Origin: JALYXI01 sp963716685
Lineage (GTDB): Bacteria; Acidobacteriota; Terriglobia; Bryobacterales; Bryobacteraceae
NCBI GenBank assembly: GCA_963716685.1
Contig: CAVQTR010000006.1
Location: 620,001 to 684,000, forward strand
Direction of reading: 5' to 3'
DNA: 64,000 bases
The translations under genes and the position numbers were made by a program. The notes under the pieces are model-generated. The model did not search any database. It was not told the DNA's origin and saw only the letters and a list, made by a program, of their open reading frames with translations. Positions 9,239-17,693 of the stretch are shown in pieces. Numbering within the stretch: position 1 is the first letter of the stretch; each line of letters starts with the position of its first letter.

Positions 9239-9261
9239 AAGCCGGGTTTACTTCCCGGCTT
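9239..9261. terminator. Bidirectional terminator hairpin
   Basis: AAGCCGGG and CCCGGCTT form an 8-bp stem with a 7-base loop between two convergent genes. T-rich sequence follows on the plus strand. The stop codon of the minus-strand gene lies in the loop. Confidence 0.6.
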
Positions 9262-9418
9262 TCAGCTTTTTCGTAACGGCTTTGTCCTGATTTCGGTCCT
9301 CTTCGCTCACGAGTTGATCGATGTTTTCCTTGCCGAACGCCCCATCCGTCTTGGCGCTGGTCCGTGTCGATGTCGACGGCTTTCGTCCTGTCTCACGCTT
9401 TCCTGATTTTCCGGCCAT
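9248..9418 (-). CDS. Small basic hypothetical protein
   Basis: 56 residues starting MAGKSGKRETGRK and ending KAVTKKLKAGK, rich in Lys, Thr and Ser, with no hydrophobic segment. The frame is open further upstream to 9565, but the extra N-terminal part is antisense to the pxpB start and looks non-coding. A DNA- or RNA-binding role would fit the charge but is only a guess. The stop lies inside the terminator hairpin shared with the convergent glycosyltransferase-methyltransferase gene. Confidence 0.5.
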   Translation of the reverse strand: MAGKSGKRETGRKPSTSTRTSAKTDGAFGKENIDQLVSEEDRNQDKAVTKKLKAGK

Positions 9419-9430
9419 ATTGAAACCCCG

Positions 9431-10111
9431 GTGATCGCGCTGCAAACAGCTTGCCGAAGTTGCGAAACTCAGGGAGTGCGGGAGGACCAGCAGCCAACGT
9501 TTCGCGACGCGAGCGATCAGTCCGTACTGGTGACATTCTCTACGTGGTCTCCACTGATCCACCAATGTGACGATCTACTCCGGATTCCCGGTATTCGAAA
9601 CCTGCATCCTGCTTACGATTCGCTGCTGGTCGTGTTTGATTCTCTGGTACTCAATCGGGATGAGGTAGAATCGTCGGTACGTTCTGTACTGAAAACACAG
9701 TCCGCGGCGGCTCATCCGGAGCCTCAAATCATTGACATTCCAGTAACTTACGGCGGCGAGAGCGGCCCCGATCTTGAAGACGTTGCGGCGCTTTGTTCTC
9801 TGACTCCCGATCAGGTGATAGAGGCGCATGCCGGCACAATTTACAAGGTTTACTTCATTGGCTTCGTTCCGGGATTTGCCTATCTGGGTGAATTGCCGCC
9901 CGAAATCGCAGCACCCCGTTTGCGCTCGCCGCGGAAAAATGTGCCCGCCGGCAGCGTCGCCATCGGCGGGAAACAGACTGGCGTGTACCCGATGTCCACA
10001 CCCGGGGGCTGGCGATTGATCGGAAGGACAAACCTGACCTTATTCGATCCCAGGCGGGAGAAAATGAGTCTCCTCCAGGCAGGCGATCGGGTTCGTTTCG
10101 TTCCGGTATGA
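9431..10111 (+). CDS. pxpB: 5-oxoprolinase subunit PxpB (KipI family)
   Basis: 226 residues with the KipI-family pattern: DQSVLVTF near the N-terminus, HPAYDSLLVVFD, then VYFIGFVPGFAYLGELP and VPAGSVAIGGKQTGVYP in the cyclophilin-like C-terminal half. PxpB works with PxpA and PxpC in the ATP-dependent opening of 5-oxoproline to glutamate, a repair step for spontaneously cyclised glutamine. The start is a GTG at 9431. A GTG at 9476 would also work, but its nearest purine-rich stretch touches the codon. The stop overlaps the pxpC ATG by 4 bp, so the subunits are probably translationally coupled. Confidence 0.9.
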   Translation: MIALQTACRSCETQGVREDQQPTFRDASDQSVLVTFSTWSPLIHQCDDLLRIPGIRNLHPAYDSLLVVFDSLVLNRDEVESSVRSVLKTQSAAAHPEPQIIDIPVTYGGESGPDLEDVAALCSLTPDQVIEAHAGTIYKVYFIGFVPGFAYLGELPPEIAAPRLRSPRKNVPAGSVAIGGKQTGVYPMSTPGGWRLIGRTNLTLFDPRREKMSLLQAGDRVRFVPV

Positions 10112-11046
10112 AAGAGATCTTTGTGGAGTCGCCCGGACTCTTCACCACGGTGCAGGATCCTGGCCGATTCGGATACGGACCACAGGGCGTTTCGGCCTCG
10201 GGCGCAGGAGACCCGGTTTCGCTGTACATCGCGAACCGGCTGGTAGGTAATGCAGAAGCCGCGGCCGCTCTTGAAATGACTCTTCAGGGCGGACGGTTTC
10301 TTTTCCCGGACGGCGCCACTGTTGCGCTCGGTGGCTCGGATTTCGACGCGAGTGTCGATGGCGAGCCGCTGGCCGTGTGGTCCAGCCGGCGAGTCAACCC
10401 GGGTCAAAGCCTAACGGTTGGCAGGTCGCTTTCGGGAGCGCGCACATACCTTTGCATTCGCGGCGGGGTTGAAGTGCCGCTGGTGCTCGGCAGCGCTTCG
10501 ACCCATATCCTTACGGGCCTGGGAGGCTTTGAAGGCCGAGCCCTGCGCAAAGGCGATGTGCTGCGGATTGGACCGGAACCGCCGGTGCCAGTTCGGCGCG
10601 GTCTCCGTCCGGCCGCTGTCGCGCAGCTTCAGCCGCGCTTCCAGTTGCGCGTCACGGAAGGTCCGCAGGCAGACTGGTTCACGGACGAGACGGTCGCCGG
10701 ATTCTTGTCCGAATCTTATACCGTGACGCCCGACGCGAATCGCATGGGCCTGCGGCTGGAAGGACTCGCGCTCCCCTTGCGCGAGTCCCGCGAGATGCTG
10801 ACAGAAGGCGTCAGCCTGGGCTGTGTACAGGTCCCGGCGAGTGGAAAACCCGTCATTTTGTTTGTGGAGCAGCAGACCACGGGCGGATACCCTAAAATCG
10901 CAAATGTGATTGCGGCCGATCTCGCCAGCCTCGGCCAGTTAAAGCCGGGCGACCGGATTCATTTCTCCCGAGTGGACTTGCGTGCTGCCCGCGAACTGCT
11001 TTACATCCGCGAGCGATTGATTCGATCGGAGAGTTCTTACCTGTGA
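10108..11046 (+). CDS. pxpC: 5-oxoprolinase subunit PxpC (biotin-dependent carboxyltransferase-like, KipA family)
   Basis: 312 residues. LFTTVQDPGRFGYGPQGVSASGAGD at the N-terminus (shown here only in part: TTVQDPGRFGYGPQG) is diagnostic of the KipA/PxpC family, as are RTYLCIRGGVEVPLVLGS and VEQQTTGGYPKIANV. It is the second subunit of the PxpABC 5-oxoprolinase. The 4-bp ATGA overlap with pxpB and the GTGA overlap with pxpA set its start and stop. Length matches the family norm. No sign of damage. Confidence 0.92.
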   Translation: MKEIFVESPGLFTTVQDPGRFGYGPQGVSASGAGDPVSLYIANRLVGNAEAAAALEMTLQGGRFLFPDGATVALGGSDFDASVDGEPLAVWSSRRVNPGQSLTVGRSLSGARTYLCIRGGVEVPLVLGSASTHILTGLGGFEGRALRKGDVLRIGPEPPVPVRRGLRPAAVAQLQPRFQLRVTEGPQADWFTDETVAGFLSESYTVTPDANRMGLRLEGLALPLRESREMLTEGVSLGCVQVPASGKPVILFVEQQTTGGYPKIANVIAADLASLGQLKPGDRIHFSRVDLRAARELLYIRERLIRSESSYL

Positions 11047-11783
11047 AGAGCATCGACCTGAACTGCGATATGGGCGAAATTCCCGCGGCCATCGAGGATG
11101 GGTCTCAGGAAGCGCTGATGCCGTTTCTCACCTCAGTGAACATTGCTTGCGGCGGGCATGCCGGAGACGACAGCACCATGCGCGCGAGCGTGGCGCAGGC
11201 GTTGCGATGGAAGCTGGCTCTGGGCGCGCATCCGGGATATCCCGATCGCGCGAACTTCGGGCGTATCGCGATGTCTATGCCCCTTGCCGAAGTCGAAGAT
11301 CTGGTATTCGAGCAGGTGACCGCATTTGCCCGCATTGCCGCCGAAGCGGGAACGGGTGTTGCGCATGTGAAGCCCCACGGCGCTCTCTACAATTCAGCCG
11401 TGGTTGATCGCGGCCTGGCCCGCGCGATCGCCCAGGGCGTGAAGCGCTGGCGACAGGATGTAGTGCTGTTTGGATTAGCGGGTTCGTCGATGCTGGACGT
11501 ATTTCGGGGAGAGGGTTTTCCGGTTGCCGCGGAAGCGTTTGCGGACCGCCGCTATGAACCCGACGGCTCGCTGCGCTCGCGGAAGTATCCTGATTCGCTG
11601 CTGACCAATGCCACGGACGCGGGCCGCCAAGTGGAAAACATTGCCCGACGCGGAATGGTGATCGCGGGAGATGGTTCCGAGGTCTCGATCAAAGCCGATA
11701 CCATCTGCATTCACGGGGATAACCCCGGGGCGCGTGAGATCGCGGAGGAAGCTGCGCGCGTGTTGGGCCGCACCCGCGCTTAA
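11043..11783 (+). CDS. pxpA: 5-oxoprolinase subunit PxpA (LamB/YcsF family)
   Basis: 246 residues. DLNCDMGE at the N-terminus, NIACGGHAGD, LGAHPGYPD and AHVKPHGALYN are the metal-binding and active-site signatures of the LamB/YcsF family. PxpA supplies the hydrolytic part of ATP-dependent 5-oxoprolinase. The GTG start overlaps the pxpC stop. Order B-C-A with all genes overlapping indicates one operon and a 1:1:1 complex. It ends one base before a convergent gene, so there is no room for a separate terminator. Confidence 0.93.
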   Translation: MKSIDLNCDMGEIPAAIEDGSQEALMPFLTSVNIACGGHAGDDSTMRASVAQALRWKLALGAHPGYPDRANFGRIAMSMPLAEVEDLVFEQVTAFARIAAEAGTGVAHVKPHGALYNSAVVDRGLARAIAQGVKRWRQDVVLFGLAGSSMLDVFRGEGFPVAAEAFADRRYEPDGSLRSRKYPDSLLTNATDAGRQVENIARRGMVIAGDGSEVSIKADTICIHGDNPGAREIAEEAARVLGRTRA

Positions 11784-11784
11784 C

Positions 11785-12075
11785 TTACTTTCGCGCTTTT
11801 GCCTTCGCCTTGGCTTTGGGCTTCTCGTCCTCTGCTGGCGCTGCGGCAGTTTCCGGCTGAGGCAGTTTCGCCAGGACCTCCTGAAACAGAGCCGCTTTGC
11901 GTGGATCTACCTTCGGCGGCGGCGCCTGTTCGTGGCGGTAGTCATGATCGTTGTAACAAGTCCGGCAGCGAACCTTGGCGGGCTGGGCGTCGATGATGGA
12001 GACGACCGCGTGATTGGTGAGCCGCTTACACTTGATACAAAAATCATCGATGACATCGCCCAGTCTGGCTTCCAT
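11785..12075 (-). CDS. Small zinc-ribbon protein with Lys/Ala-rich tail
   Basis: 96 residues. Two Cys pairs, CIKCKRL near residue 13 and CRTCYND near 36, form a probable zinc ribbon. The rest is a Pro/Lys/Ala-rich tail ending KAKAKAKARK. I start at the ATG at 12075 because the longer frame to 12141 runs into the upstream gene. It is the last of three close minus-strand genes after a patatin. Zinc ribbons with basic tails often bind nucleic acid or protein. No function is known to me. Confidence 0.75.
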   Translation of the reverse strand: MEARLGDVIDDFCIKCKRLTNHAVVSIIDAQPAKVRCRTCYNDHDYRHEQAPPPKVDPRKAALFQEVLAKLPQPETAAAPAEDEKPKAKAKAKARK

Positions 12076-12086
12076 AATCGTCCGTT

Positions 12087-12404
12087 CTACTGACTCTCGT
12101 TCGATGCCGGCGCCTGCACCGGGGTTTCCGGGACCAGCCACAATGCCTTTTCGAAGCCAACGTACTTGCAGATTTTCAGTTCGCCGGTTTCAGTCTCCAG
12201 CAGATCGCCCACCGCGAGCGGCTTAGGCGAATTGCGCAGCAGGGACCACGCCGCGTACTCGTGCGACGCCTCCACCGGCTCGTCGGCCTCGTAGTCTTTC
12301 GCTTTCACCTGCGCCAGACCCGAAACGTGAGGCGCCCACCGAAAGTTCTGGCGAGGCGCTTCCTTCATTCGGTGAATCCGGAAACTGGGCATAGCAGGCC
12401 TCAT
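12087..12404 (-). CDS. Conserved hypothetical protein
   Basis: 105 residues from an ATG at 12404 that overlaps the patatin stop by 4 bp (ATGA). Sequence such as YAAWSLLRNSPKPLAVGDLL and LKICKYVGFEKALWLVPE suggests a small globular beta-rich fold. I recognise no family motif, signal peptide or membrane segment. Position between the patatin and zinc-ribbon genes suggests a three-gene transcript. Confidence 0.65.
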   Translation of the reverse strand: MRPAMPSFRIHRMKEAPRQNFRWAPHVSGLAQVKAKDYEADEPVEASHEYAAWSLLRNSPKPLAVGDLLETETGELKICKYVGFEKALWLVPETPVQAPASNESQ

Positions 12405-13150
12405 TGTAGTGCAAACAACCGGGCCGCGTCCCGCTGACCCAGCGCAATCCACCTGGCGATGTTCTCCCGTTTCCAGATCACTGCGTCATGCGCCGACCCG
12501 AGCGTTTCCGTCGGCGAAATGGTGGTGACGCGGACGCCCGCCGGAGTGCCACGCCCGGGCCGGAACAGCCGCATCGCCGCCGTTCCGGCATGGACCCACC
12601 ACGGCGTCACATTGGGCAGCGAATCGATCGCGATGATCTCTTCGGCCCCCATCTCCGCCGCTGCCCAAAACGGCAACTTTTCCAGCAGTCCGCCGTCAGT
12701 ATAGCGGTGTCGTCCAATTTTCACCGAGGGCAGGATGAATGGGATGGAACAGGTGGCCAGTAAATGCCGCGGCGTCACTTCTTCGGTGCGAAACAGGCGC
12801 GGCCGCACCTGCGGCAACTCGACAGCAACCATGCCGAATGGCATTACCGGGCAGAACTCCCGGTATAATTCCTCCACATTACGCAGGAGTGGCCCCGATT
12901 GGAAATAGCCGTTGCGGATTCCCGGCTTCGGGTGAAAGGTAAGGTGTTCGGCGGTTGATTCATGCAGCCAGCGTTGCTCCATCTCCTCAACCGGGCAGCG
13001 GGAGGCAATCAGCCACCCGTTCAGCGCGCCGACCGATGCGCCTGCTACCAAATCAATCTCCACCTCCCGCGACAGAGCCTTCCAAACCCCGATCTGGTAG
13101 GCGCCGAAGTACCCGCCGGCCGAAAGGACCAGCGCTGTCTTTTTCGCCAT
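12401..13150 (-). CDS. Patatin-like phospholipase
   Basis: 249 residues. The oxyanion segment LVLSAGGYFGAYQIGV, the nucleophile elbow GASVG near residue 40 and the catalytic Asp in YTDGGLLEKLP give the Ser-Asp dyad of patatin lipid acyl hydrolases. No signal peptide is visible, so a cytoplasmic or membrane-peripheral enzyme is expected. The usual glycine-rich motif is slightly altered (SAGGYFG). The start is the ATG at 13150, divergent from the dehydrogenase with 25 bp between. Native substrate is unknown. Confidence 0.9.
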   Translation of the reverse strand: MAKKTALVLSAGGYFGAYQIGVWKALSREVEIDLVAGASVGALNGWLIASRCPVEEMEQRWLHESTAEHLTFHPKPGIRNGYFQSGPLLRNVEELYREFCPVMPFGMVAVELPQVRPRLFRTEEVTPRHLLATCSIPFILPSVKIGRHRYTDGGLLEKLPFWAAAEMGAEEIIAIDSLPNVTPWWVHAGTAAMRLFRPGRGTPAGVRVTTISPTETLGSAHDAVIWKRENIARWIALGQRDAARLFALQ

Positions 13151-13175
13151 CTTTATCTATGTTAGACATGAACCG

Positions 13176-14270
13176 ATGGTGAAAGCTTCCGTACTTGAAG
13201 CCTTTGGGCAGCCGCTGGTGGCGCGCGAATACCCTGAACCGGGCGAGCTTGCTGCCGGCGAAGCGTTGGTGCGCGTGGAAATCGCTGGGATCTGCGGTAC
13301 CGATGCGCATCTGTGGCTTGGCCAGCTCCCGATTCCGCTGCCGGTGATCATGGGCCATGAATCCGCAGGGATTGTGGAGCGTCTGGGCGCTGGATTAAGC
13401 AAAGACTGGCGCGGGACTGCTCTGCATGAAGGCGATCGCGTGACCTGGGCCAGCTCCATCAGCTGCGGCGAATGTTTTTACTGCCGCCTGAAACGCCAGC
13501 CGACGCGCTGCCTGGTGCGCAAAGCGTATGGAATCTCATACAACGCAAGTGAAGCTCCACACCTGCGCGGCGGCTATGCCGAAAAGATCCTTCTGCGCGC
13601 AGGCAGCGCCATCTTCCGGCTTCCGGATGACTTGCCGGCTGAAGCGGTTGTGGGTGCCGGCTGTGCGCTGACCACCGCCATTCACGGCCTCGAACGCGCG
13701 CCTGTGAGCTGGGGCGATGTGGTGGTGATTCAGGGTTCGGGGCCGGTTGGGCTGGCCGCTCTCGCCATCAGCAGGGAATCCGGCGCGGCGAAGATCGTGG
13801 TGATCGGTGGTCCGAGCCACCGGCTGGATTTGGCGCGCATCTTCGGAGCGGACGCAACCATTGACATAGGCGCATTCCCCGACGTTGTCAGCCGGCGCGA
13901 CGCCGTTCTCGCCGAGACCGGCCCATACGGGGCGGATGTGGTGATCGAATGCGTCGGGCACCCCGCCGCAGTAAATGAAGGGCTGGAGCTTTGCCGCGAC
14001 GGCGCGCAGTTTCTGGTTCTGGGCCAGTATGCCAATGCCGGGGAAATTTCCTTTAACCCGCATACGGTAACGCGCAAGCAGCTGCGCATGATTGGGTCGT
14101 GGGGTTTCGAACCGCGTCATGTCGACGCGGCGCTCACCCTGCTCAATCGCGGCGCGTGGAAAGAGAAGTTCGCCAACGAAATCACGCATCGGTATCCGCT
14201 GGCTGAGGCCAATGCCGCGCTGGAGACGGTGCGGTCCTGGAGTGGCGGCAAAACGGTGCTGATCCCATGA
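13176..14270 (+). CDS. Zinc-dependent medium-chain alcohol dehydrogenase
   Basis: 364 residues. Catalytic zinc ligands are visible in GICGTDAH near residue 39 and GHESAG near 63. A structural zinc loop follows as CGECFYCRLKRQPTRC. The nucleotide-binding domain has VIQGSGPVGLAALAI. Members oxidise alcohols or polyols with NAD(P). The closest-looking types are threonine- or sorbitol-dehydrogenase-like, but I cannot assign one. Its stop overlaps the next gene's start (ATGA), so it is co-translated with a HlyD-type adaptor, an unusual pairing with no clear functional link. Confidence 0.88.
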   Translation: MVKASVLEAFGQPLVAREYPEPGELAAGEALVRVEIAGICGTDAHLWLGQLPIPLPVIMGHESAGIVERLGAGLSKDWRGTALHEGDRVTWASSISCGECFYCRLKRQPTRCLVRKAYGISYNASEAPHLRGGYAEKILLRAGSAIFRLPDDLPAEAVVGAGCALTTAIHGLERAPVSWGDVVVIQGSGPVGLAALAISRESGAAKIVVIGGPSHRLDLARIFGADATIDIGAFPDVVSRRDAVLAETGPYGADVVIECVGHPAAVNEGLELCRDGAQFLVLGQYANAGEISFNPHTVTRKQLRMIGSWGFEPRHVDAALTLLNRGAWKEKFANEITHRYPLAEANAALETVRSWSGGKTVLIP

Positions 14271-15484
14271 AGAAGCTGCTGTGGCTGCTGCTGCCTTTAG
14301 CGGCCGCGATTGTGGGGATCTGGTGGTTCGGCCTTCGTTCCGGAAGCAGCGCGCCGGAAGTGCGCTTTGTGAAACCGACGCGGGAAACCCTGGTCAGCAA
14401 CCTGGCCACCAACGGCAAAGTGGAGCCTGCCGAGTGGACCGCGGTTCGGGTGGATGCGCCGGGTTTGGTGGAGCGGCTGCCCGTACATTTGGGGCAAACG
14501 GTGTCGAAGGGCCAGCTGCTGGCCCAAATCGATGAGCCCGGCCTCGCGGATCAGGTGCGGGCGGCGGAAGCCCGTGTGGCGCAGGCGCAGGCCGAACGTG
14601 AAACGCTGGATAAAGGCGGCAGTTCCACGCAGCAAACCGACATTGCAAACCAGTTAAGCCGCGCGCAGTTCGATCGCGATCAGGCCAACCGCGAATACCA
14701 GTCCCTGCGGCGGCTGAGCGCTAAACAAGCGGCCACCTCGGTGGATGTGGAAGTGGCGCATGCGCGCGTTCAGCAACTGGAACTGCAGATTCAATCTCTG
14801 GAACGCCAGCGCGGCGCGCTGGTGAGCAAACCCGATCTGCAGGCCAGCCAGGCGCGCATCCGAGAAGCGCAGGCATCGGTGATGAGTACCCAGGCGAAGC
14901 TGGCTCAGGGAGTGATCCGCTCTCCTTTGGCCGGGGTTGTCTACGACCTGCCCGCGCGGCAGGGCGCGTATCTGAACGCCGGCGATCTGGTCGCGAGCGT
15001 CGGGCAGCTGGACCGGCTGCGCGTTCACGTGTATGTGGATGAGCCGGAACTGGGGCGCGTAGCCGCCGGGCAGCCGGTGAAGATCACATGGGACGCCTTG
15101 CCTGCGCGCAGCTGGCAGGGGGCAGTGGAGCGGCTGCCAACGGAGATCATCACCCTGGGGACAAGACAGGTGGGAGACGTGCTCTGTACCATCGATAATC
15201 CAGGGCATCAACTGGTCCCTGGCACGAATGTCAACGTTTTTATTCAGACGAGCGTGGTCCCAAATGCCCTGACGATACCGACGGAAGCCATCCAGCGCAA
15301 GGGGAGCGCCACCTCGGTTTATGTTCTCGAAAGCCGGGACACGGTGCGTTCCCGGCGCATTGAAACCGGGACGTTCAATGTGACGCGCACGCAGATTATT
15401 TCGGGACTGCGCGAGGGTGATTCTGTGGCACTGCCGACTGACCAGACGCTGAGAGACGGCAGCCGCGTCCAGCCCGCGCAGTAG
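14267..15484 (+). CDS. HlyD/MacA-type efflux periplasmic adaptor, orphan
   Basis: 405 residues. A single N-terminal membrane segment (LLWLLLPLAAAIVGIWWFGL) is followed by a lipoyl-like half domain (VEPAEWTAVRVDAPGLVERL), a coiled-coil hairpin from about 95 to 205, the second half (GVIRSPLAGVVYDLP) and beta-barrel domains. Adaptors of this class bridge an inner-membrane pump and an outer-membrane channel. No pump gene is next to it. About 67 bp of non-coding sequence follows and then a transposon copy of the insertion target. It may serve a pump encoded elsewhere. Confidence 0.87.
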   Translation: MKKLLWLLLPLAAAIVGIWWFGLRSGSSAPEVRFVKPTRETLVSNLATNGKVEPAEWTAVRVDAPGLVERLPVHLGQTVSKGQLLAQIDEPGLADQVRAAEARVAQAQAERETLDKGGSSTQQTDIANQLSRAQFDRDQANREYQSLRRLSAKQAATSVDVEVAHARVQQLELQIQSLERQRGALVSKPDLQASQARIREAQASVMSTQAKLAQGVIRSPLAGVVYDLPARQGAYLNAGDLVASVGQLDRLRVHVYVDEPELGRVAAGQPVKITWDALPARSWQGAVERLPTEIITLGTRQVGDVLCTIDNPGHQLVPGTNVNVFIQTSVVPNALTIPTEAIQRKGSATSVYVLESRDTVRSRRIETGTFNVTRTQIISGLREGDSVALPTDQTLRDGSRVQPAQ

Positions 15485-15550
15485 GTTGTTGGCTGGTACT
15501 TTTTCGGTGCCGATCGGAACATTTGTTGCGTGCCGCACGGCAACATAGAT

Positions 15551-15558
15551 ATAGTTAG
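15551..15558. repeat. Target site duplication, left copy
   Basis: ATAGTTAG directly outside the left inverted repeat, identical to the 8 bases at 19329-19336. Eight-base duplications are the norm for the IS1595 family. Confidence 0.9.
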
Positions 15559-15582
15559 GGCATTAATATAGTTGGCTAACCA
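15559..15582 (+). repeat. Left terminal inverted repeat
   Basis: Starts GGCATTAATATAGTTGGC and matches the reverse complement of the right end at 21 of 24 positions (mismatches at 3, 5 and 17). The methyltransferase start codon lies 20 bp inside it. Confidence 0.9.
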
Positions 15583-15601
15583 AATCTGATAGACTGGCGT
15601 T

Positions 15602-17248
15602 GTGGCCGATTCCGCACCGCCGAACACGCTCTATTACGGAGATAATCTCCAGATCCTCCGGGAGCGCATCCCACCTGAATCGGTAGACCTCTGCTATATA
15701 GATCCGCCGTTTAATTCGCAACAGGACTACAACCAGATCTACAGTACGGTAAAACGCAAGGATACCGCGCAAACACAAGCATTTACGGACACTTGGACGT
15801 GGGACACTGCGGCCGAACTTGGATACGCCGAAATAGCGACGAACGGTGGCGGCAGGTTTAGGTCTGAAACTATTGATCTCTTTCGTGGGTTGAAATCGGT
15901 ACTTAAGGCCGATAGCCAACTCGCCTACTTGGTCAGCATGACACTTCGCTTAGTCGAAATTCGGCGCGTCCTGAACAGAGCTGGCAGTTTCTACCTACAC
16001 TGCGATCCAACGGCTAGCCACTACCTCAAGATCGTTCTCGATTCGATTTTCGAACCACGAAATTTTCGTAATGAAATCATCTGGAAACGAACGAGCTCCC
16101 ATAACGACGCCAAACGTTTCGCGGACATTCACGACTGCATTCTGTACTACGGCGAAAAAGGCGCTACCTGGAATCCTCAATATTCAGACCATAACGAGAA
16201 ATACATAAAGAGCCACTACGGTAGATCTGACCCTTTCGGCAGAAGGTATCGGATGGACAACATCATCCGTTCTGCCAGTATGGGGCCGCGCCCGAATCTG
16301 GCATATGAGTACCATGGATACACACCCCAATGGGGTTGGCGCGTCAACATTGATAAGTTGAAACTGATTGATAAGGCAGGGAGGCTGGCGTGGGCAAAAT
16401 CTGGTGTACCTTACCTCGTTAGGTTTTTGGATGAGCAAACCGGGGCGGCAATGCCATCCTTATGGGACGATATACCCCCCGTGAATTCTCAAGCACAGGA
16501 GCGGCTTGGATATCCAACACAGAAACCTGAGGCACTAATGGAGCGGGTCATACAGTCATCCAGCAATGAAGGGGACGTGGTGTTGGATGCTTACTGTGGC
16601 TGTGGAACCACGGTGGCCGTTGCCGAACGATTGAAGCGCAAGTGGATTGGAATCGACATCACTTATCAATCCATCGCCTTGATACTGAAGCGTCTTGAGG
16701 ACACGTTCGGGAAGGCGTCGTTAGCAAGCGTGAAGGTGGACGGCATCCCGCGCGACATGAGAAGCGCTGAGGCGCTGGCGCTCCGAAAAGACGACCGAAC
16801 GCGCAAAGAGTTCGAGAAGTGGGCCGTGCTCACGTATAGCAACAACCGCGCCGTCATCAACCAGAAGAAAGGGGCCGATCAGGGAATAGATGGAACGGCA
16901 TATTTCATGGTTGGGCCGAACGAAACAGAAAAGATGGTTTTTCAGGTGAAATCAGGCAATGTGCAACGTGGGGATGTCGCGAAACTCAACAGCGACATGC
17001 AGCGGGAAAACGCGGTTATGGCCGTACTCCTCACGCTTCAGGAGCCCACACAACCAATGCGCGACGAGGCTGCCAAAACTGGCATGTACCACTACGCGCT
17101 TATGGGTAGAAGTATGAGCCGTATTCAGATTGTGACGGTGCGGGAGATCATCGAAGAGGGTAAGCGGCTGGATTTGCCGATGGCCGCCGATGTCCTCAGG
17201 TCCGCGCCGCGCGCCGGAAAGGAATCAATCCAGGATCAGCTTTTCTGA
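15602..17248 (+). CDS. DNA methyltransferase fused to a PD-(D/E)xK endonuclease-like domain
   Basis: 548 residues. The N-terminal part is an amino-methyltransferase of the order in which the catalytic motif comes first: DPPF at 34-37, then YPTQKPEAL at 304-312 and the SAM-binding LDAYCGCGTT at 328-337. From about residue 400 a second domain resembles Mrr-type endonucleases: EFEKWAV, GADQGIDG at 424-431 and FQVKSG at 447-452, fitting D430 and Q448/K450 of a PD-(D/E)xK core. It should methylate adenine or N4-cytosine and may cut DNA. It sits directly inside the left transposon end, start GTG. A self-contained restriction-modification enzyme or a methylation-guided transposition factor are both possible. 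Confidence 0.88.
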   Translation: MADSAPPNTLYYGDNLQILRERIPPESVDLCYIDPPFNSQQDYNQIYSTVKRKDTAQTQAFTDTWTWDTAAELGYAEIATNGGGRFRSETIDLFRGLKSVLKADSQLAYLVSMTLRLVEIRRVLNRAGSFYLHCDPTASHYLKIVLDSIFEPRNFRNEIIWKRTSSHNDAKRFADIHDCILYYGEKGATWNPQYSDHNEKYIKSHYGRSDPFGRRYRMDNIIRSASMGPRPNLAYEYHGYTPQWGWRVNIDKLKLIDKAGRLAWAKSGVPYLVRFLDEQTGAAMPSLWDDIPPVNSQAQERLGYPTQKPEALMERVIQSSSNEGDVVLDAYCGCGTTVAVAERLKRKWIGIDITYQSIALILKRLEDTFGKASLASVKVDGIPRDMRSAEALALRKDDRTRKEFEKWAVLTYSNNRAVINQKKGADQGIDGTAYFMVGPNETEKMVFQVKSGNVQRGDVAKLNSDMQRENAVMAVLLTLQEPTQPMRDEAAKTGMYHYALMGRSMSRIQIVTVREIIEEGKRLDLPMAADVLRSAPRAGKESIQDQLF

Positions 17249-17463
17249 CCCATGCACCCATCGCGATTCATCGATTTGAAACATCACTGAAACGTGCGCT
17301 GAAAACATCACTTGACACTCCACTGAAAGCGGGACTATCCTGCTATTGTCAGAGCGAAGATTAAGCGAAAGGCGTTTTCCTGAAGGCCCCGCCGCAGCCC
17401 AAAGGGAAAAGCCTGGTGTTCTAGGACCAGGCTCCTTAATTTACGGGCTGATGGAGGTGACAG
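17249..17463 (+). promoter_or_regulatory. Leader region with promoter-like boxes and hairpin
   Basis: No large ORF here. TTGACA at 17312-17317 and TATCCT at 17336-17341 are 18 bp apart, a fair sigma-70 promoter reading right. A stem of AGCCTGGT and ACCAGGCT (17410-17433, 8-base loop) follows, then a strong ribosome-binding site GGAGGTGA before a TTG-started small ORF. The hairpin could act as an attenuator or RNA-stability element for the transposon cargo. Confidence 0.4.
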
Positions 17464-17586
17464 TTGAAAACTGTTCACGTCCGATGTATGCAAAGCTACA
17501 AGCCCCCTTCAGGCTATCGGATCGTGTTGATCCTTAAACTGTCGGACGGCTCGTACGAAGTCACGCTAGAGCCATTAACGTTCTAG
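17464..17586 (+). CDS. Small hypothetical protein in transposon
   Basis: 40 residues from a TTG start with a near-perfect GGAGGTGA ribosome-binding site 5-8 bases upstream. It reads LKTVHVRCMQSYKPPSG through VLILKLSDGSYEVTLEPL, a plausible small beta protein. Start choice rests on the ribosome-binding site. An overlapping frame (63 codons from 17346) lacks one. It lies between the methyltransferase and HTH genes inside the element. Function unknown, and it may be non-coding. Confidence 0.4.
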   Translation: MKTVHVRCMQSYKPPSGYRIVLILKLSDGSYEVTLEPLTF

Positions 17587-17655
17587 CTTAACCTCAGGCG
17601 GGGGTGACGCTCCTAACGTTGCCCTTGCCTGTTTTGCATTCTAAAGCATTGAAGG

Positions 17656-17669
17656 GTTGATGTGTCAAC
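17656..17669. promoter_or_regulatory. Operator-like inverted repeat
   Basis: GTTGA-TGTG-TCAAC, a 5-bp inverted repeat 24 bp upstream of the start of the HTH-protein gene, placed where a self-regulating repressor could bind. Confidence 0.3.
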
Positions 17670-17693
17670 ACTTTTATTTAAGGGGATCAATAT

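Noticed and set aside
15485..15550. Possible hairpin GTTGC...GCAAC after the adaptor gene
   Set aside because: The stem has a bulge and no T-run follows, so I do not call it a terminator.
17346..17537. 63-codon frame in the transposon leader
   Set aside because: Overlaps the 40-codon ORF that has a near-ideal ribosome-binding site, and lacks such a signal itself.
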